DNA from: Thalassospira sp. TSL5-1
GTDB taxonomy: Bacteria > Pseudomonadota > Alphaproteobacteria > Rhodospirillales > Thalassospiraceae
NCBI RefSeq assembly: GCF_001907695.1
Contig: NZ_KV880637.1
Span: forward strand, 186,001-250,000
Direction of reading: 5' to 3'
DNA: 64,000 bases
Shown: positions 27,763 through 36,883 of the stretch, piece by piece
Numbering within the stretch: position 1 is the first letter of the stretch
How the letters are laid out: each line of letters begins with the position of its first letter
Notes under the pieces: model-generated
The model's database searches: none
Seen by the model: the letters and a program-made list of their open reading frames with translations, nothing else
Told to the model about the DNA's origin: nothing
Translations under genes and position numbers: made by a program

Positions 27763-28239
27763 CTAACCGGCGGTCACACGGCATACGGGGGCACCAATGG
27801 CAATTTCGGCCCCCTTGATCACCCGGCAGGTCACACCGCCGCGCCAATTGGGGCGCAGGGCTTCCTCCAGCCCGGTGGCGGCTTCTTCCATGCGTTTGCA
27901 CGGGTCGGTTTCGCCTGAAACCTCCAGCACCAAATCGCCAATGGCAAACTGGGTGCCAACCTCATGGGGCAGGGCAAAACCGGAAACCAGCAGGTTGGCC
28001 CGCCGCACTGTCCAGTCCAGGTCCGGGCGGCCAATATCATTGCAGGCTGCCTGCCAGTCTTCCAGGGCCAGCACCGTGACTTTGCGCTTTTTAAGCTTGC
28101 CACGGTGATCGCCTTCAATGCCAAAATCGGTAGAGACGGCGACCAGGTCCAGTGTTTCGACCGGGGCATGGGGGGCGGCTTTACGCCCGATACCAATCAG
28201 TTTTCCGGTTGTTTGTTTCTGTTCGCCGGGACGGGACAT
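27763..28239 (-). CDS. MOSC domain protein
   Basis: A 158-aa protein of the molybdenum-cofactor sulfurase C-terminal (MOSC) family. It has DFGIEGDHRGKLKKRKVTV, RRANLLVSG and the conserved Cys in SGETDPCKRMEE. The ATG at 28239 has AGGAA nine bases upstream; the frame could open at 28272 inside nadB. It directly follows nadB and is probably co-transcribed. Likely a sulfur- or molybdenum-cofactor-linked oxidoreductase subunit; exact role unknown. Confidence 0.86.
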   Translation of the reverse strand: MSRPGEQKQTTGKLIGIGRKAAPHAPVETLDLVAVSTDFGIEGDHRGKLKKRKVTVLALEDWQAACNDIGRPDLDWTVRRANLLVSGFALPHEVGTQFAIGDLVLEVSGETDPCKRMEEAATGLEEALRPNWRGGVTCRVIKGAEIAIGAPVCRVTAG

Positions 28240-28259
28240 GGCTGTCATTTCCTGTAAAA

Positions 28260-29906
28260 TCAGTTTTTCCACTGGCCTGACACAACCCAGCGCCCGGCAA
28301 AGTTTTCAGGCACCTGGATGGTCTGGCGCGGGGTGGCGGAATCATCCCTTTCCGGGTAATCGGTGGTATAATGCAAACCACGGCTTTCATGACGCCACAG
28401 GGCGGACTGAATGATCAGCTTTGCTACAACTGACAGGTTGCGTAGTTCTAAAAGATCATTGGAAACGCGGAAATTGCCGTAATATTCGTCGATTTCCGAC
28501 AGCAGCAAATCGATCCGGTGCTGGGCACGTTGCAGGCGTTTGGTGGTGCGGACAATGCCGACGAAATCCCACATCACGTTGCGCAACTGTTCCCAGTTAT
28601 GGGCGACAATCACTTCTTCGTCGGAATCGGTAATGCCGGTTTCATCCCAGGGCGGCAGATCGTTGAAACGGTCATCGACCGGCAGGGCCTCGGCAATGTC
28701 CCGGGCGGCGGCATCGCCAAAGACCAGGCATTCCAGCAGCGAGTTCGATGCCAGCCGGTTAGCACCATGCAGGCCGGTGCCGGCACATTCGCCAATGGCA
28801 TAAAGGCCGGTCAAATCGGTGCGCCCGCGAAGGTCGGTTAGAATACCCCCGCAGGTATAGTGGGCTGCGGGCACCACCGGGATGGGTTCGCGGGTCATAT
28901 CAATGCCAAAACCCAGGCAGGTTTCGTAAATGGTAGGGAAATGTTCGCGGATAAAATCCGCCCCCTTGTGCGAAATATCCAGATACACACAATCGCTGCC
29001 CAGGCGTTTCATTTCATGGTCGATGGCGCGTGCAACAATATCGCGCGGGGCCAGTTCGCCGCGTTCGTCAAACCGGTCCATAAAGCGCGTACCATCGGGC
29101 AGCAGCAATTTGCCGCCTTCGCCGCGCACCGCCTCGGAAATCAGAAACGATTTTGCCTGCGGATGATACAGACAGGTGGGGTGAAACTGGCTAAATTCCA
29201 TATTCATCACCCGGCACCCGGCACGCCAGGCCATTGCAATGCCATCTCCCGTCGAACCATCGGGGTTGGAGGTAAAGCGGTAAACCTTGCTGGCCCCGCC
29301 GGTTGCCAGCACAACGGTGCGGGCATTAAAACTTTTGACCCGCCCGGTTTTGACATCCAGCGCATAAGCCCCGACACAGCGGCGGCCTTCGCCACCCAGC
29401 TTGCGGTCTGTGACCAGGTCAATCGCCAGGTAATTTTCAAAAATATCGATATTGGAATGGTCTAGCGCCTGCTTTTGCAGGGTGGTTTGCACGGCACGCC
29501 CGGTGGCATCTGCGGCATGGACAATGCGGCGGTGGCTGTGCCCGCCTTCGCGCGTGAGATGAAAGGGCTGGTCATTGCCACCTTCCGGGTCACGGGTAAG
29601 GTCAATGCCAAGTTCATCCAGCCAGCGTATGGCGGCCGGGGCATTGCGCGCCACAAATTCGACGGTTTCGCGTTTGCATAACCCGGCACCGGCATTGAGC
29701 GTATCTTCGACATGGTTTTCAATGCTGTCTGCGGCATCAAGCACAGCGGCAATGCCACCCTGGGCCCAGTTGGTGGACCCGTCATCGATTTTGCCCTTGG
29801 ACAGGACGGCAACCTTTACATGAGGGGCCACCTTCAGCGCGGTGCTTAAACCGGCAGCACCACTGCCGATGACAAGTACATCATAGTGATAAGAAAGATC
29901 GGTCAT
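28260..29906 (-). CDS. nadB: L-aspartate oxidase
   Basis: A 548-aa FAD enzyme oxidising aspartate to iminoaspartate, the first step of de novo NAD synthesis. FAD site [48 protein letters not shown] and [10 protein letters not shown] are typical. The C-terminal helical domain includes [16 protein letters not shown]. nadA and nadC are not in the window. Confidence 0.95.
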   Translation of the reverse strand: MTDLSYHYDVLVIGSGAAGLSTALKVAPHVKVAVLSKGKIDDGSTNWAQGGIAAVLDAADSIENHVEDTLNAGAGLCKRETVEFVARNAPAAIRWLDELGIDLTRDPEGGNDQPFHLTREGGHSHRRIVHAADATGRAVQTTLQKQALDHSNIDIFENYLAIDLVTDRKLGGEGRRCVGAYALDVKTGRVKSFNARTVVLATGGASKVYRFTSNPDGSTGDGIAMAWRAGCRVMNMEFSQFHPTCLYHPQAKSFLISEAVRGEGGKLLLPDGTRFMDRFDERGELAPRDIVARAIDHEMKRLGSDCVYLDISHKGADFIREHFPTIYETCLGFGIDMTREPIPVVPAAHYTCGGILTDLRGRTDLTGLYAIGECAGTGLHGANRLASNSLLECLVFGDAAARDIAEALPVDDRFNDLPPWDETGITDSDEEVIVAHNWEQLRNVMWDFVGIVRTTKRLQRAQHRIDLLLSEIDEYYGNFRVSNDLLELRNLSVVAKLIIQSALWRHESRGLHYTTDYPERDDSATPRQTIQVPENFAGRWVVSGQWKN

Positions 29907-30136
29907 AGTTTCCCGTCATGTGAAGGGTTGTTTGCATTTTGTCCCCGCCGACGCGGCAGAATAGGACTGTGTGCGGCCAATCTCAAACATTATTGCACCC
30001 GGCTTTACGATAGACTGTTTTGAGGAATGATCCTGTCTTGCCGTGTGGGGGCCTGCTTTTTGCCCTCTTTCATGGCTTTTATGGGCAATGTCTGGCACCA
30101 TGCGCCGATGTTGCGCCCGATATAAGGATACCCGTC

Positions 30137-30577
30137 ATGACTGATAACGATCAGCACGTCACAGAGTCCGGCGTTACGGAGCAAATCTGCCATCATGGCG
30201 GCTGCCACTGTGGTGCGGTGCGCTATGAAGTGCGCGGCACGATTGATGATGTGGAACTTTGCCACTGTCATTTGTGTGCCAAGTTGCACGGCCATATCAG
30301 TGCTTATGCGTCGGTCGATAAGGATGAATTGCATCTGATTAATGAGAGTGGCCTGCGCTGGTATCGCCTGTCGGAGAAAACCGATCGCGGTTTTTGCAAG
30401 GAATGCGGATCAGCCCTTTTTTGGCGGGCGGTTCGATCAAGCAGGATTGCGATTACACCCGGTACGCTGGACGGGCCGTCGGGTGTGACAACAAAGGCTC
30501 AAATATTTTGCGCCTTCAAGGGCGATTATTACCCTATTGATCCGGCCATACCGGCCTTTGATCATGATGCGCGATAG
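30137..30577 (+). CDS. GFA family protein (second copy)
   Basis: A 146-aa zinc-binding protein of the GFA family with HHGGCHCGAVRY (Cys 23, 25), LCHCHLCAKLHG (42, 44, 47) and GFCKECGSALFW (87, 90). The ATG at 30137 follows AAGGA; an upstream extension to 30020 lacks similarity. It differs strongly from the copy at 8845-9303, so the two are not a recent duplication. Single gene, divergent from nadB. Confidence 0.85.
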   Translation: MTDNDQHVTESGVTEQICHHGGCHCGAVRYEVRGTIDDVELCHCHLCAKLHGHISAYASVDKDELHLINESGLRWYRLSEKTDRGFCKECGSALFWRAVRSSRIAITPGTLDGPSGVTTKAQIFCAFKGDYYPIDPAIPAFDHDAR

Positions 30578-30587
30578 GTAAAACAAA

Positions 30588-30616
30588 ACGGCGAACCATC
30601 GTGTGACGGTTCGCCG
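30588..30616. terminator. bidirectional terminator hairpin
   Basis: CGGCGAACC and GGTTCGCCG form a perfect 9-bp stem between the convergent GFA and RlmM-like genes. An A run lies before it and CATTCTTT after it. Confidence 0.65.
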
Positions 30617-30641
30617 CATTCTTTGAAAAAGTGCCGGATGT

Positions 30642-31604
30642 TTACTGGTCTGTGACGCCAGGCACCTTCATCCAGGTCAGTTCGTGTTTGTTATTGTAAA
30701 GATGAACAACCTTTGACCCCGGAATATCGGCAAATTGCGCAATGGCGGCGTGGTCGGTATCGCCCTGCATTTTGATGGTGCAGATGAAATTGGTTGCCAT
30801 GCCGGTTTCCATCCACTGGTTCACCAGCCGATACAGGCGATCAGGGTAACAAATGACATCCGAACACAGCCAGTCAATCGGCCCGGTTTTTTCCGGGTCC
30901 AGACCAAATGCGCTTTCCTGACGGAAATCAACGCGCGGCAGTTTGGCAATTTTCGGGTCCAGCTTTGCCTTGTCCACTGAAATCACCGATGCCCCGGTTT
31001 CATGCAAAACCCAGGTCCAGCCACCGGGGCTGCCACCCATATCCATTGTGATCTCGCCTTCCTGCGGAAACACACCCAAACGGGTGAAGGCTTCCCACAA
31101 TTTCAAATAGGCGCGGTTGGGCGGTGTGACTTTGTCTTCTTCAAATTCGACTTCGCCGTTTTTCCACGGGCTGGAACAATCCATTGCGGCAATGATGGTG
31201 TCCGGGTCAATCAGCGTCCAGGACCCCAGCGGTGCGGTGGGGGCCGGTTCGCCAAAGATCTGCCGCTTTGCCGAAACGTGGGGCAGGTTGGCTTCGATCA
31301 ATTTGGCGCGGGAAAAATGGTCAAACTTGAACATTGCCCAGTTGCGCTGGTTAAAGCGCAAAATCTTGGCTGCTCCCTTGATCGAGGGAATGGCAATACG
31401 AACCGGGTTGCGCCAGACATTTTGTGCCCAGAAAACCCGTCTTTCAGGGCCGGGCGCAAACATCAGCCGGTCATGGGTTTCAATAACGTCGCCCAGTTCG
31501 GCGCGCAATTGGTCCTCGAACCCCACAGCGGCCAGATAGCCGGTGGCGTTCATTGGTTCGATCACGGCATCAATGCCGTCCGGTGCGGAAAAAATCTCTG
31601 TCAT
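30642..31604 (-). CDS. RlmM-like rRNA ribose methyltransferase
   Basis: A 320-aa FtsJ-type 2'-O-methyltransferase. An N-terminal THUMP-like part is followed by GEITMDMGGSPGGWTWVL (SAM site), WLCSDVICYPDRLYRLV (catalytic Asp region) and FICTIKMQGDTDH (Lys). The layout resembles RlmM, which methylates C2498 of 23S rRNA. Target assignment is by analogy. A perfect 13-bp hairpin sits directly before the start codon and includes its purine-rich leader. Confidence 0.78.
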   Translation of the reverse strand: MTEIFSAPDGIDAVIEPMNATGYLAAVGFEDQLRAELGDVIETHDRLMFAPGPERRVFWAQNVWRNPVRIAIPSIKGAAKILRFNQRNWAMFKFDHFSRAKLIEANLPHVSAKRQIFGEPAPTAPLGSWTLIDPDTIIAAMDCSSPWKNGEVEFEEDKVTPPNRAYLKLWEAFTRLGVFPQEGEITMDMGGSPGGWTWVLHETGASVISVDKAKLDPKIAKLPRVDFRQESAFGLDPEKTGPIDWLCSDVICYPDRLYRLVNQWMETGMATNFICTIKMQGDTDHAAIAQFADIPGSKVVHLYNNKHELTWMKVPGVTDQ

Positions 31605-31606
31605 GG

Positions 31607-31644
31607 GCTGCTTTTACCGCGCTTTTGGGGACGGTAAAAGCAGC
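31607..31644 (-). promoter_or_regulatory. perfect hairpin abutting the RlmM-like start codon
   Basis: GCTGCTTTTACCG (31607-31619) and CGGTAAAAGCAGC (31632-31644) form a perfect 13-bp inverted repeat with a 12-nt loop. On the minus strand its second arm ends two bases before the ATG at 31604 and contains the likely ribosome binding site. It has no T tract, so translational control fits better than termination. Confidence 0.5.
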
Positions 31645-31725
31645 AAATAGAAACGTTGCCGTCAACGCAGCCTTGCCCGGACCGCATATGAAACGCGCAA
31701 CATGTCGGCAGGGGCGGCCTGCCTG

Positions 31726-32331
31726 TTACCAGAAATCCTCGCGCCGGACGGTGAAGGTTTCGGAAATGGTGGCATATTCCTGATAGCCCAGCCGGGTTAA
31801 GGGTTCGAATTTGGTGATATCCACCATGCCGTTGCGGATAATATCATCGTTAATATGCAGGCCGACCACGGTGCCAATTATCATGCTGTTGGGGCGTTCG
31901 GCGGTGCCGCCGGGCAGATCGACAATCTGGAACACCTTGCATTCCATATGGATTGGAACACCCTTGATCAGATAGGGTTTCACCACCGAGGCTGGCAGTT
32001 TTTCCAGACCGGCATGAACAAATTCGTCTTCCTCTGCTGCAAGCGGGGCCGAGCACAGGTTAATTTCGCGCAACATTGATTTGGGCGTAACCGCCACTAC
32101 AAATTCGCCCGTCGCACGGGCGTTGGCAGCACTATCGCGCGAGCCGCTACTGGCCCCAAACATTACCATCGGCGGGTTGCCGCAGATCGCATTAAAAAAC
32201 GAATAGGGGGCAAGGTTGGCGTGCCCTTCGGGGCTGATGGTCGATATCCAGCCAATCGGGCGGGGCACGACACAGGCCTTGAATGGATCATGGGGAAGAT
32301 TGTGCGGGGTTTTGCCCGGTTCGTAAAACAT
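31726..32331 (-). CDS. flavin reductase family protein
   Basis: A 201-aa FMN-binding split-barrel protein. The family pattern is RPIGWISTISPEGHANLAPYSFFNAICGNPP (in parts), followed by GTVVGLHINDDII. The ATG at 32331 (MFYEPGKTPHNLPHDPF) has AGGAATG upstream and matches the usual N-terminus; the frame could open at 32403. Substrate or monooxygenase partner unknown. Divergent from ccrM across a 343-bp region. Confidence 0.86.
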   Translation of the reverse strand: MFYEPGKTPHNLPHDPFKACVVPRPIGWISTISPEGHANLAPYSFFNAICGNPPMVMFGASSGSRDSAANARATGEFVVAVTPKSMLREINLCSAPLAAEEDEFVHAGLEKLPASVVKPYLIKGVPIHMECKVFQIVDLPGGTAERPNSMIIGTVVGLHINDDIIRNGMVDITKFEPLTRLGYQEYATISETFTVRREDFW

Positions 32332-32422
32332 TTGGCATTCCTGTTCTGATTTTTGCCGCATTTCGCGACTAGTGAGGAAACGTTGCCAAAATAATTGGCG
32401 CAAATTTTTTGCGATGCAACCG

Positions 32423-32616
32423 GACTCTTTAGGGACTCTGCGGAAATCCTTAAATTTCGCGTCGCAGCCCGATTTTTCTTGTTCTTGGGAATCGCCAAAG
32501 GCGAATCGGATTTGCGAGACAAAATTTCCCAGTCTTTTGACGCTTATCCGTTAAGATTGTCTAAACAGCTGAAATTCCATCGAAAGTGAAGCGACTCCGC
32601 AATAATTTTCGGAGTC
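32423..32616. promoter_or_regulatory. six GANTC methylation sites before ccrM
   Basis: GANTC, the CcrM target, occurs at 32423, 32434, 32489, 32503, 32593 and 32612, i.e. three close pairs in 194 bp. The last pair forms a perfect inverted repeat (GACTCCG 32593-32599 / CGGAGTC 32610-32616). Chance would give fewer than one site in this length. In Caulobacter, methylation of the ccrM promoter regulates it; the same is inferred here. Confidence 0.75.
32551..32565 (+). promoter_or_regulatory. CtrA-like box upstream of ccrM
   Basis: TTAAGATTGTCTAAA matches the CtrA site TTAA-N7-TTAA with one deviation. It lies 110 bp upstream of the ccrM start between GANTC pairs. CtrA control of ccrM is known in Caulobacter; here it is inference. 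Confidence 0.5.
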
Positions 32617-32638
32617 TGTTAACTTTTTGCGCCCATGA

Positions 32639-33775
<1,137 letters not shown>

Positions 33776-33821
33776 AAAGGCCTTTGATCCGTGTTTCTCA
33801 CGTTAGGCTGACAGGAATGTG

Positions 33822-33858
33822 AAGACCGAAACGCAGCATTGCGCGTTTCGGTCTTTTC
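33822..33858 (+). terminator. intrinsic terminator after ccrM
   Basis: AAGACCGAAACGC (33822-33834) pairs perfectly with GCGTTTCGGTCTT (33843-33855), followed by a T run. Confidence 0.9.
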
Positions 33859-33919
33859 GTTTTGTTGCAAAATCTGGTATAAATTTCGGGTTGATAAGTT
33901 TAGCGGATCGGAGATGACA

Positions 33920-34123
33920 ATGCAGATTGGTGGTTACGGTGCGGCTTATGCGCCCAATCCCATGCAGGTCCAGCAAGCTGTTGCACCGATCGCCGAAACC
34001 GGCGGCAATGATTTGCAAACCCCTGCTTCGCAGCGCGTTCAACAGGCGGCTGAAGTTGAACGCGAACAAGCCAAACCGCTGGAAAGCAGCGGTCGGGGCC
34101 AGATTGTGGATATTACCGCCTGA
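33920..34123 (+). CDS. small protein with C-terminal VDITA motif
   Basis: A 67-aa protein (69 if the ATG at 33914 is used). The ATG at 33920 has GGAG seven bases upstream. It begins MQIGGYGAAYAPNP, is rich in Gln, Ala and Glu, and ends GRGQIVDITA. Start and end resemble the 117-aa protein at 57052-57405 (IGSGYN, then GSRVDIIA). No signal or membrane segment. Flanked by two strong terminators, so it is its own transcription unit. Function unknown. Confidence 0.7.
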   Translation: MQIGGYGAAYAPNPMQVQQAVAPIAETGGNDLQTPASQRVQQAAEVEREQAKPLESSGRGQIVDITA

Positions 34124-34143
34124 TTTTGATGATGTTTCATCAC

Positions 34144-34178
34144 AAAGGCCCGCGCCAGTTGAAATGGCGCGGGCCTTT
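34144..34178. terminator. strong bidirectional terminator
   Basis: A perfect 14-bp stem (AAAGGCCCGCGCCA / TGGCGCGGGCCTTT) with a 7-nt loop lies between the small gene and convergent mutY; it has A and T rich flanks. Confidence 0.92.
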
Positions 34179-34191
34179 GTGTTTGGGGTCT

Positions 34192-35262
34192 TCAAAGATG
34201 CTTTAACGCATGGCGGACGATTTTTTTCATAACCGTCGGCAGGGCGTAATCGGCCAGCCCGTCGATCGTGGTCCAGACGCCATCGGGGCCGGCATCACAA
34301 TCATTTTCCACCCTTGTTGCCAAAATGGTCACATCGAGATGAAAATGGGTAAAGGTATGCCCGACCGTGCCGGATAGCTCGCGCCAGTCAGCCATAAAGG
34401 GGGCTTGCTCACGCATGATTTGATCGGGCGTATCTATCGCGCGCCATTCGCTGCCGGGAATTTCATATAACCCGCCCAAAAGCCCGCTTTCCGGGCGGCG
34501 ACGGATCAGGATTGTGCCATCGTCACGCTGGACCCAAAAGGCATAGCCCACACGGGTGGGCTTGGCTGCCTTTTTGCGTTTGCGCGGTAGCTCAGGGGCG
34601 ATGCCGGTTTTGCGCCCGTCACAAAAGGCCTGCCAGGGGCAAATGCCGCAGGCCGGGTTGCGCGGTGTGCAAATGGTGGCCCCCAAATCCATTAAGGCCT
34701 GGGCGTAATCGCCGGGGCGGTCGGGCGGGGTCAGGGCGGCGGATTTTTCCTTGATTTCCGGTTTGACGTCGGGCAGGGGCGTTTCCAGGGCAAACAGGCG
34801 CGAAATGACCCGTTCAATATTGCCGTCCACCGGGCTTGCGGGCCGGTTAAAGGCAATGGCGGAAACCGCTGCTGCTGTGTAAGGGCCAATGCCGGGTAGC
34901 TTTAACAGGCCTTCTTCGGTATCGGGGAATTGGCCATTATGTTCGTCGGCAACAACCTTGGCGCATTTATGCAAATTGCGCGCCCTTGCGTAATATCCCA
35001 GCCCCTGCCATGCGTGCAAAACCTCGTCCAGATCGGCATTGGCAAGGTCGGTCACGGTGGGCCAGCGGTTCAGAAAGGCCGCAAAATAGGGCCCAACCGT
35101 AATCACGGTTGTTTGCTGTAACATGATTTCAGACAGCCACACATGATAGGGATTGGGATGATCGCCCGGTTCCGAACGCCAGGGCAGGGTTCGGTGATGG
35201 CGGTCATACCATTCCAGCATGGTCTGACGAAGTGTATTGATTTCTTGATCAGTGAAATGCAC
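34192..35262 (-). CDS. mutY: A/G-specific adenine glycosylase
   Basis: A 356-aa base-excision enzyme removing adenine opposite 8-oxoguanine. The helix-hairpin-helix LPGIGPYTAAAVSAIAF, catalytic Asp in PVDGNIERV, the Glu in SEIMLQQTTV and the iron-sulfur cysteines C-x6-C-x2-C-x5-C (CTPRNPACGICPWQAFC) are all present. The C-terminal NUDIX-like domain reads FWVQRDDGTILIRRRPESG. A GTG at 35262 with GGAA upstream is chosen; the frame extends to a TTG at 35316. Divergent from the DUF721 gene. Confidence 0.94.
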   Translation of the reverse strand: MHFTDQEINTLRQTMLEWYDRHHRTLPWRSEPGDHPNPYHVWLSEIMLQQTTVITVGPYFAAFLNRWPTVTDLANADLDEVLHAWQGLGYYARARNLHKCAKVVADEHNGQFPDTEEGLLKLPGIGPYTAAAVSAIAFNRPASPVDGNIERVISRLFALETPLPDVKPEIKEKSAALTPPDRPGDYAQALMDLGATICTPRNPACGICPWQAFCDGRKTGIAPELPRKRKKAAKPTRVGYAFWVQRDDGTILIRRRPESGLLGGLYEIPGSEWRAIDTPDQIMREQAPFMADWRELSGTVGHTFTHFHLDVTILATRVENDCDAGPDGVWTTIDGLADYALPTVMKKIVRHALKHL

Positions 35263-35346
35263 GGCGGTTCCGTGATATGTTATGCCAATTGAAAAAATCG
35301 GCGAAATTGGTGACAAGTTTGCAGCGACCCTACGGAAGACGCCGCC

Positions 35347-35985
35347 GTGAGCAAGAGAAAAGATTTTCCCATGAGCAAAAGCAGGAATGCCGGTGATACG
35401 TCCCGGGCTTCCGGGACGGATCAGGATAATGTGCGTATTGCGGCAAAAAATGCGGCGCGCAAGCGTCAGCGCATTACGCCAATGGCTGGTGATCGTGACC
35501 GTTACAACGGTTTGCGCAACGTTGCGCCCCTGGTGTCGAGTTTAACCCGGCCGCTGGTGCGCAAGCGCGGTTTTTTTCAGGCTGAAATTCTGCTGCGCTG
35601 GGGCGAAATCGTTGGCCCGGCGCTTGAAAACTGTACCATTCCGGTTCGCTTTACCCCGCCACGCGGCGAAAATGGCGGCGGGGGGACGCTTATGGTGCGG
35701 GTTTCCGGGCCAATGGCGCTGGAATTGCAACACCGCATGCCGCAAATCATTGATCGGGTGAATACCTATTTTGGCTATCGGGCGGTAGAACGCATCAAAA
35801 TGATGCAGGGCGAAATCTCGCGACCGGAAAAGCGCGTGCACCGCCCGGAACATGTGCCGGAAGGCCCCATTAGCCAGGATAGCGAAAAAGTGATCAATGA
35901 AATCGAAGACCCGGCCCTGCGGGAAGTGCTATTGCGTTTGGGTCGTCATATCAGTGGTGCCGGAAAAGGCCAGGGCGGAAAATGA
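35347..35985 (+). CDS. DUF721 (DciA-like) protein
   Basis: A 212-aa protein with a basic disordered N-terminus and a central DUF721 domain (LRWGEIVGPALENCTIPVRF, GTLMVRVSGPMALELQH). In bacteria lacking DnaC/DnaI, DUF721 (DciA) proteins help load replicative helicase; in alphaproteobacteria this position next to mutY is conserved. The start is a GTG at 35347; an internal ATG at 35371 is possible. First of the series DUF721, dsbA-like, smc. Confidence 0.85.
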   Translation: MSKRKDFPMSKSRNAGDTSRASGTDQDNVRIAAKNAARKRQRITPMAGDRDRYNGLRNVAPLVSSLTRPLVRKRGFFQAEILLRWGEIVGPALENCTIPVRFTPPRGENGGGGTLMVRVSGPMALELQHRMPQIIDRVNTYFGYRAVERIKMMQGEISRPEKRVHRPEHVPEGPISQDSEKVINEIEDPALREVLLRLGRHISGAGKGQGGK

Positions 35986-36149
35986 CTTTATGTCGTCCTG
36001 GTTGAATTGATCCGGCAATGATGTGTTTGCGATCGGCTGGTGGTGGCTGTTTTTGTCGAATCAGTTTGCGGCAAAAGATCAACATGGATTTGCCCGATTT
36101 CCGGGTGATATTTGCGACTCGTTGGTTTAACGACTGTTGCGGGGCGATG

Positions 36150-36179
36150 TTGACTTGGCAGGCGCAACCGGCTTGTAAT
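36150..36179 (+). promoter_or_regulatory. candidate promoter of the DsbA-like gene
   Basis: TTGACT (36150-36155) and TGTAAT (36174-36179) with an 18-bp spacer, 30 bp before the TTG start. The 222-bp gap before it shows no gene. Confidence 0.4.
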
Positions 36180-36208
36180 CGCAAAAGTTTGTTATAACGG
36201 AGGTTTCC

Positions 36209-36805
36209 TTGCTTAAGCCGTTCAAATACCTTGTCGCGGTGGTGGGTGTTTCCCTGGCGGCGTTGACCGCACAGGGGGCGCAGGCCCTGGAATATAAAGA
36301 ACATGTTATGGGTGCCGAAAATGCACCGGTGACGATTGTCGAATACGCATCCTTTACCTGCCCGCACTGTGCACGTTTTGCCAACGAGGTATTTCCCGAG
36401 GTCAAAAAAGACCTGATCGATACCGGCAAGGTGAAGTGGATTTACCGTGATTACCCGCTTGATGGAGTTGCCCTGCGGGCATCAGCCGTGGCTCAGTGCG
36501 CGGGGGATGACCGTTATTTTGGCGTGCTGGAATTGCTGTTCAAATCACAGATGGAATGGGCGCGCAGCAAAGACCCGATTGAAGGTATCAAACAGACGGT
36601 GCGTTTTGCCGGTATGGATGGCGATGCGGTTGATGCCTGCCTGGCCGATGAACAGCTGATCAACGGGATCGTCGGATCGCGTATGGAAGCCGAACAGAAA
36701 TATAACGTTAATTCAACGCCGACTTTCCTGATTGATGGCAAAACCTATGCCGGTGAGAAAGATCTGGAATTTTTCACCGACAAGGTCAATGACCTGACCA
36801 AATAA
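36209..36805 (+). CDS. DsbA-family thiol:disulfide protein
   Basis: A 198-aa periplasmic thioredoxin-fold protein. A signal peptide ends near QALEYKEH; the active site is CPHC (Cys 51 and 54) and the cis-Pro loop is NSTPTFLIDGK. The TTG start at 36209 is fixed by GGAGG seven bases upstream. It is of the DsbA/ScsC-like single-domain group and may oxidise or reduce exported proteins. Located between DUF721 and smc as in relatives. Confidence 0.9.
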   Translation: MLKPFKYLVAVVGVSLAALTAQGAQALEYKEHVMGAENAPVTIVEYASFTCPHCARFANEVFPEVKKDLIDTGKVKWIYRDYPLDGVALRASAVAQCAGDDRYFGVLELLFKSQMEWARSKDPIEGIKQTVRFAGMDGDAVDACLADEQLINGIVGSRMEAEQKYNVNSTPTFLIDGKTYAGEKDLEFFTDKVNDLTK

Positions 36806-36820
36806 TTGATTGAAACTTGC

Positions 36821-36852
36821 TTTACCGGCGCGTTAAGGAATGCGCCGGTAAA
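36821..36852. repeat. perfect inverted repeat between dsbA-like gene and smc
   Basis: TTTACCGGCGC (36821-36831) / GCGCCGGTAAA (36842-36852), 10-nt loop, without T tract. It lies 31 nt before the smc start and may be a weak terminator or leader hairpin. Confidence 0.5.
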
Positions 36853-36883
36853 AACACGGGCCTTTATCGGCCAGGGGAACTGA

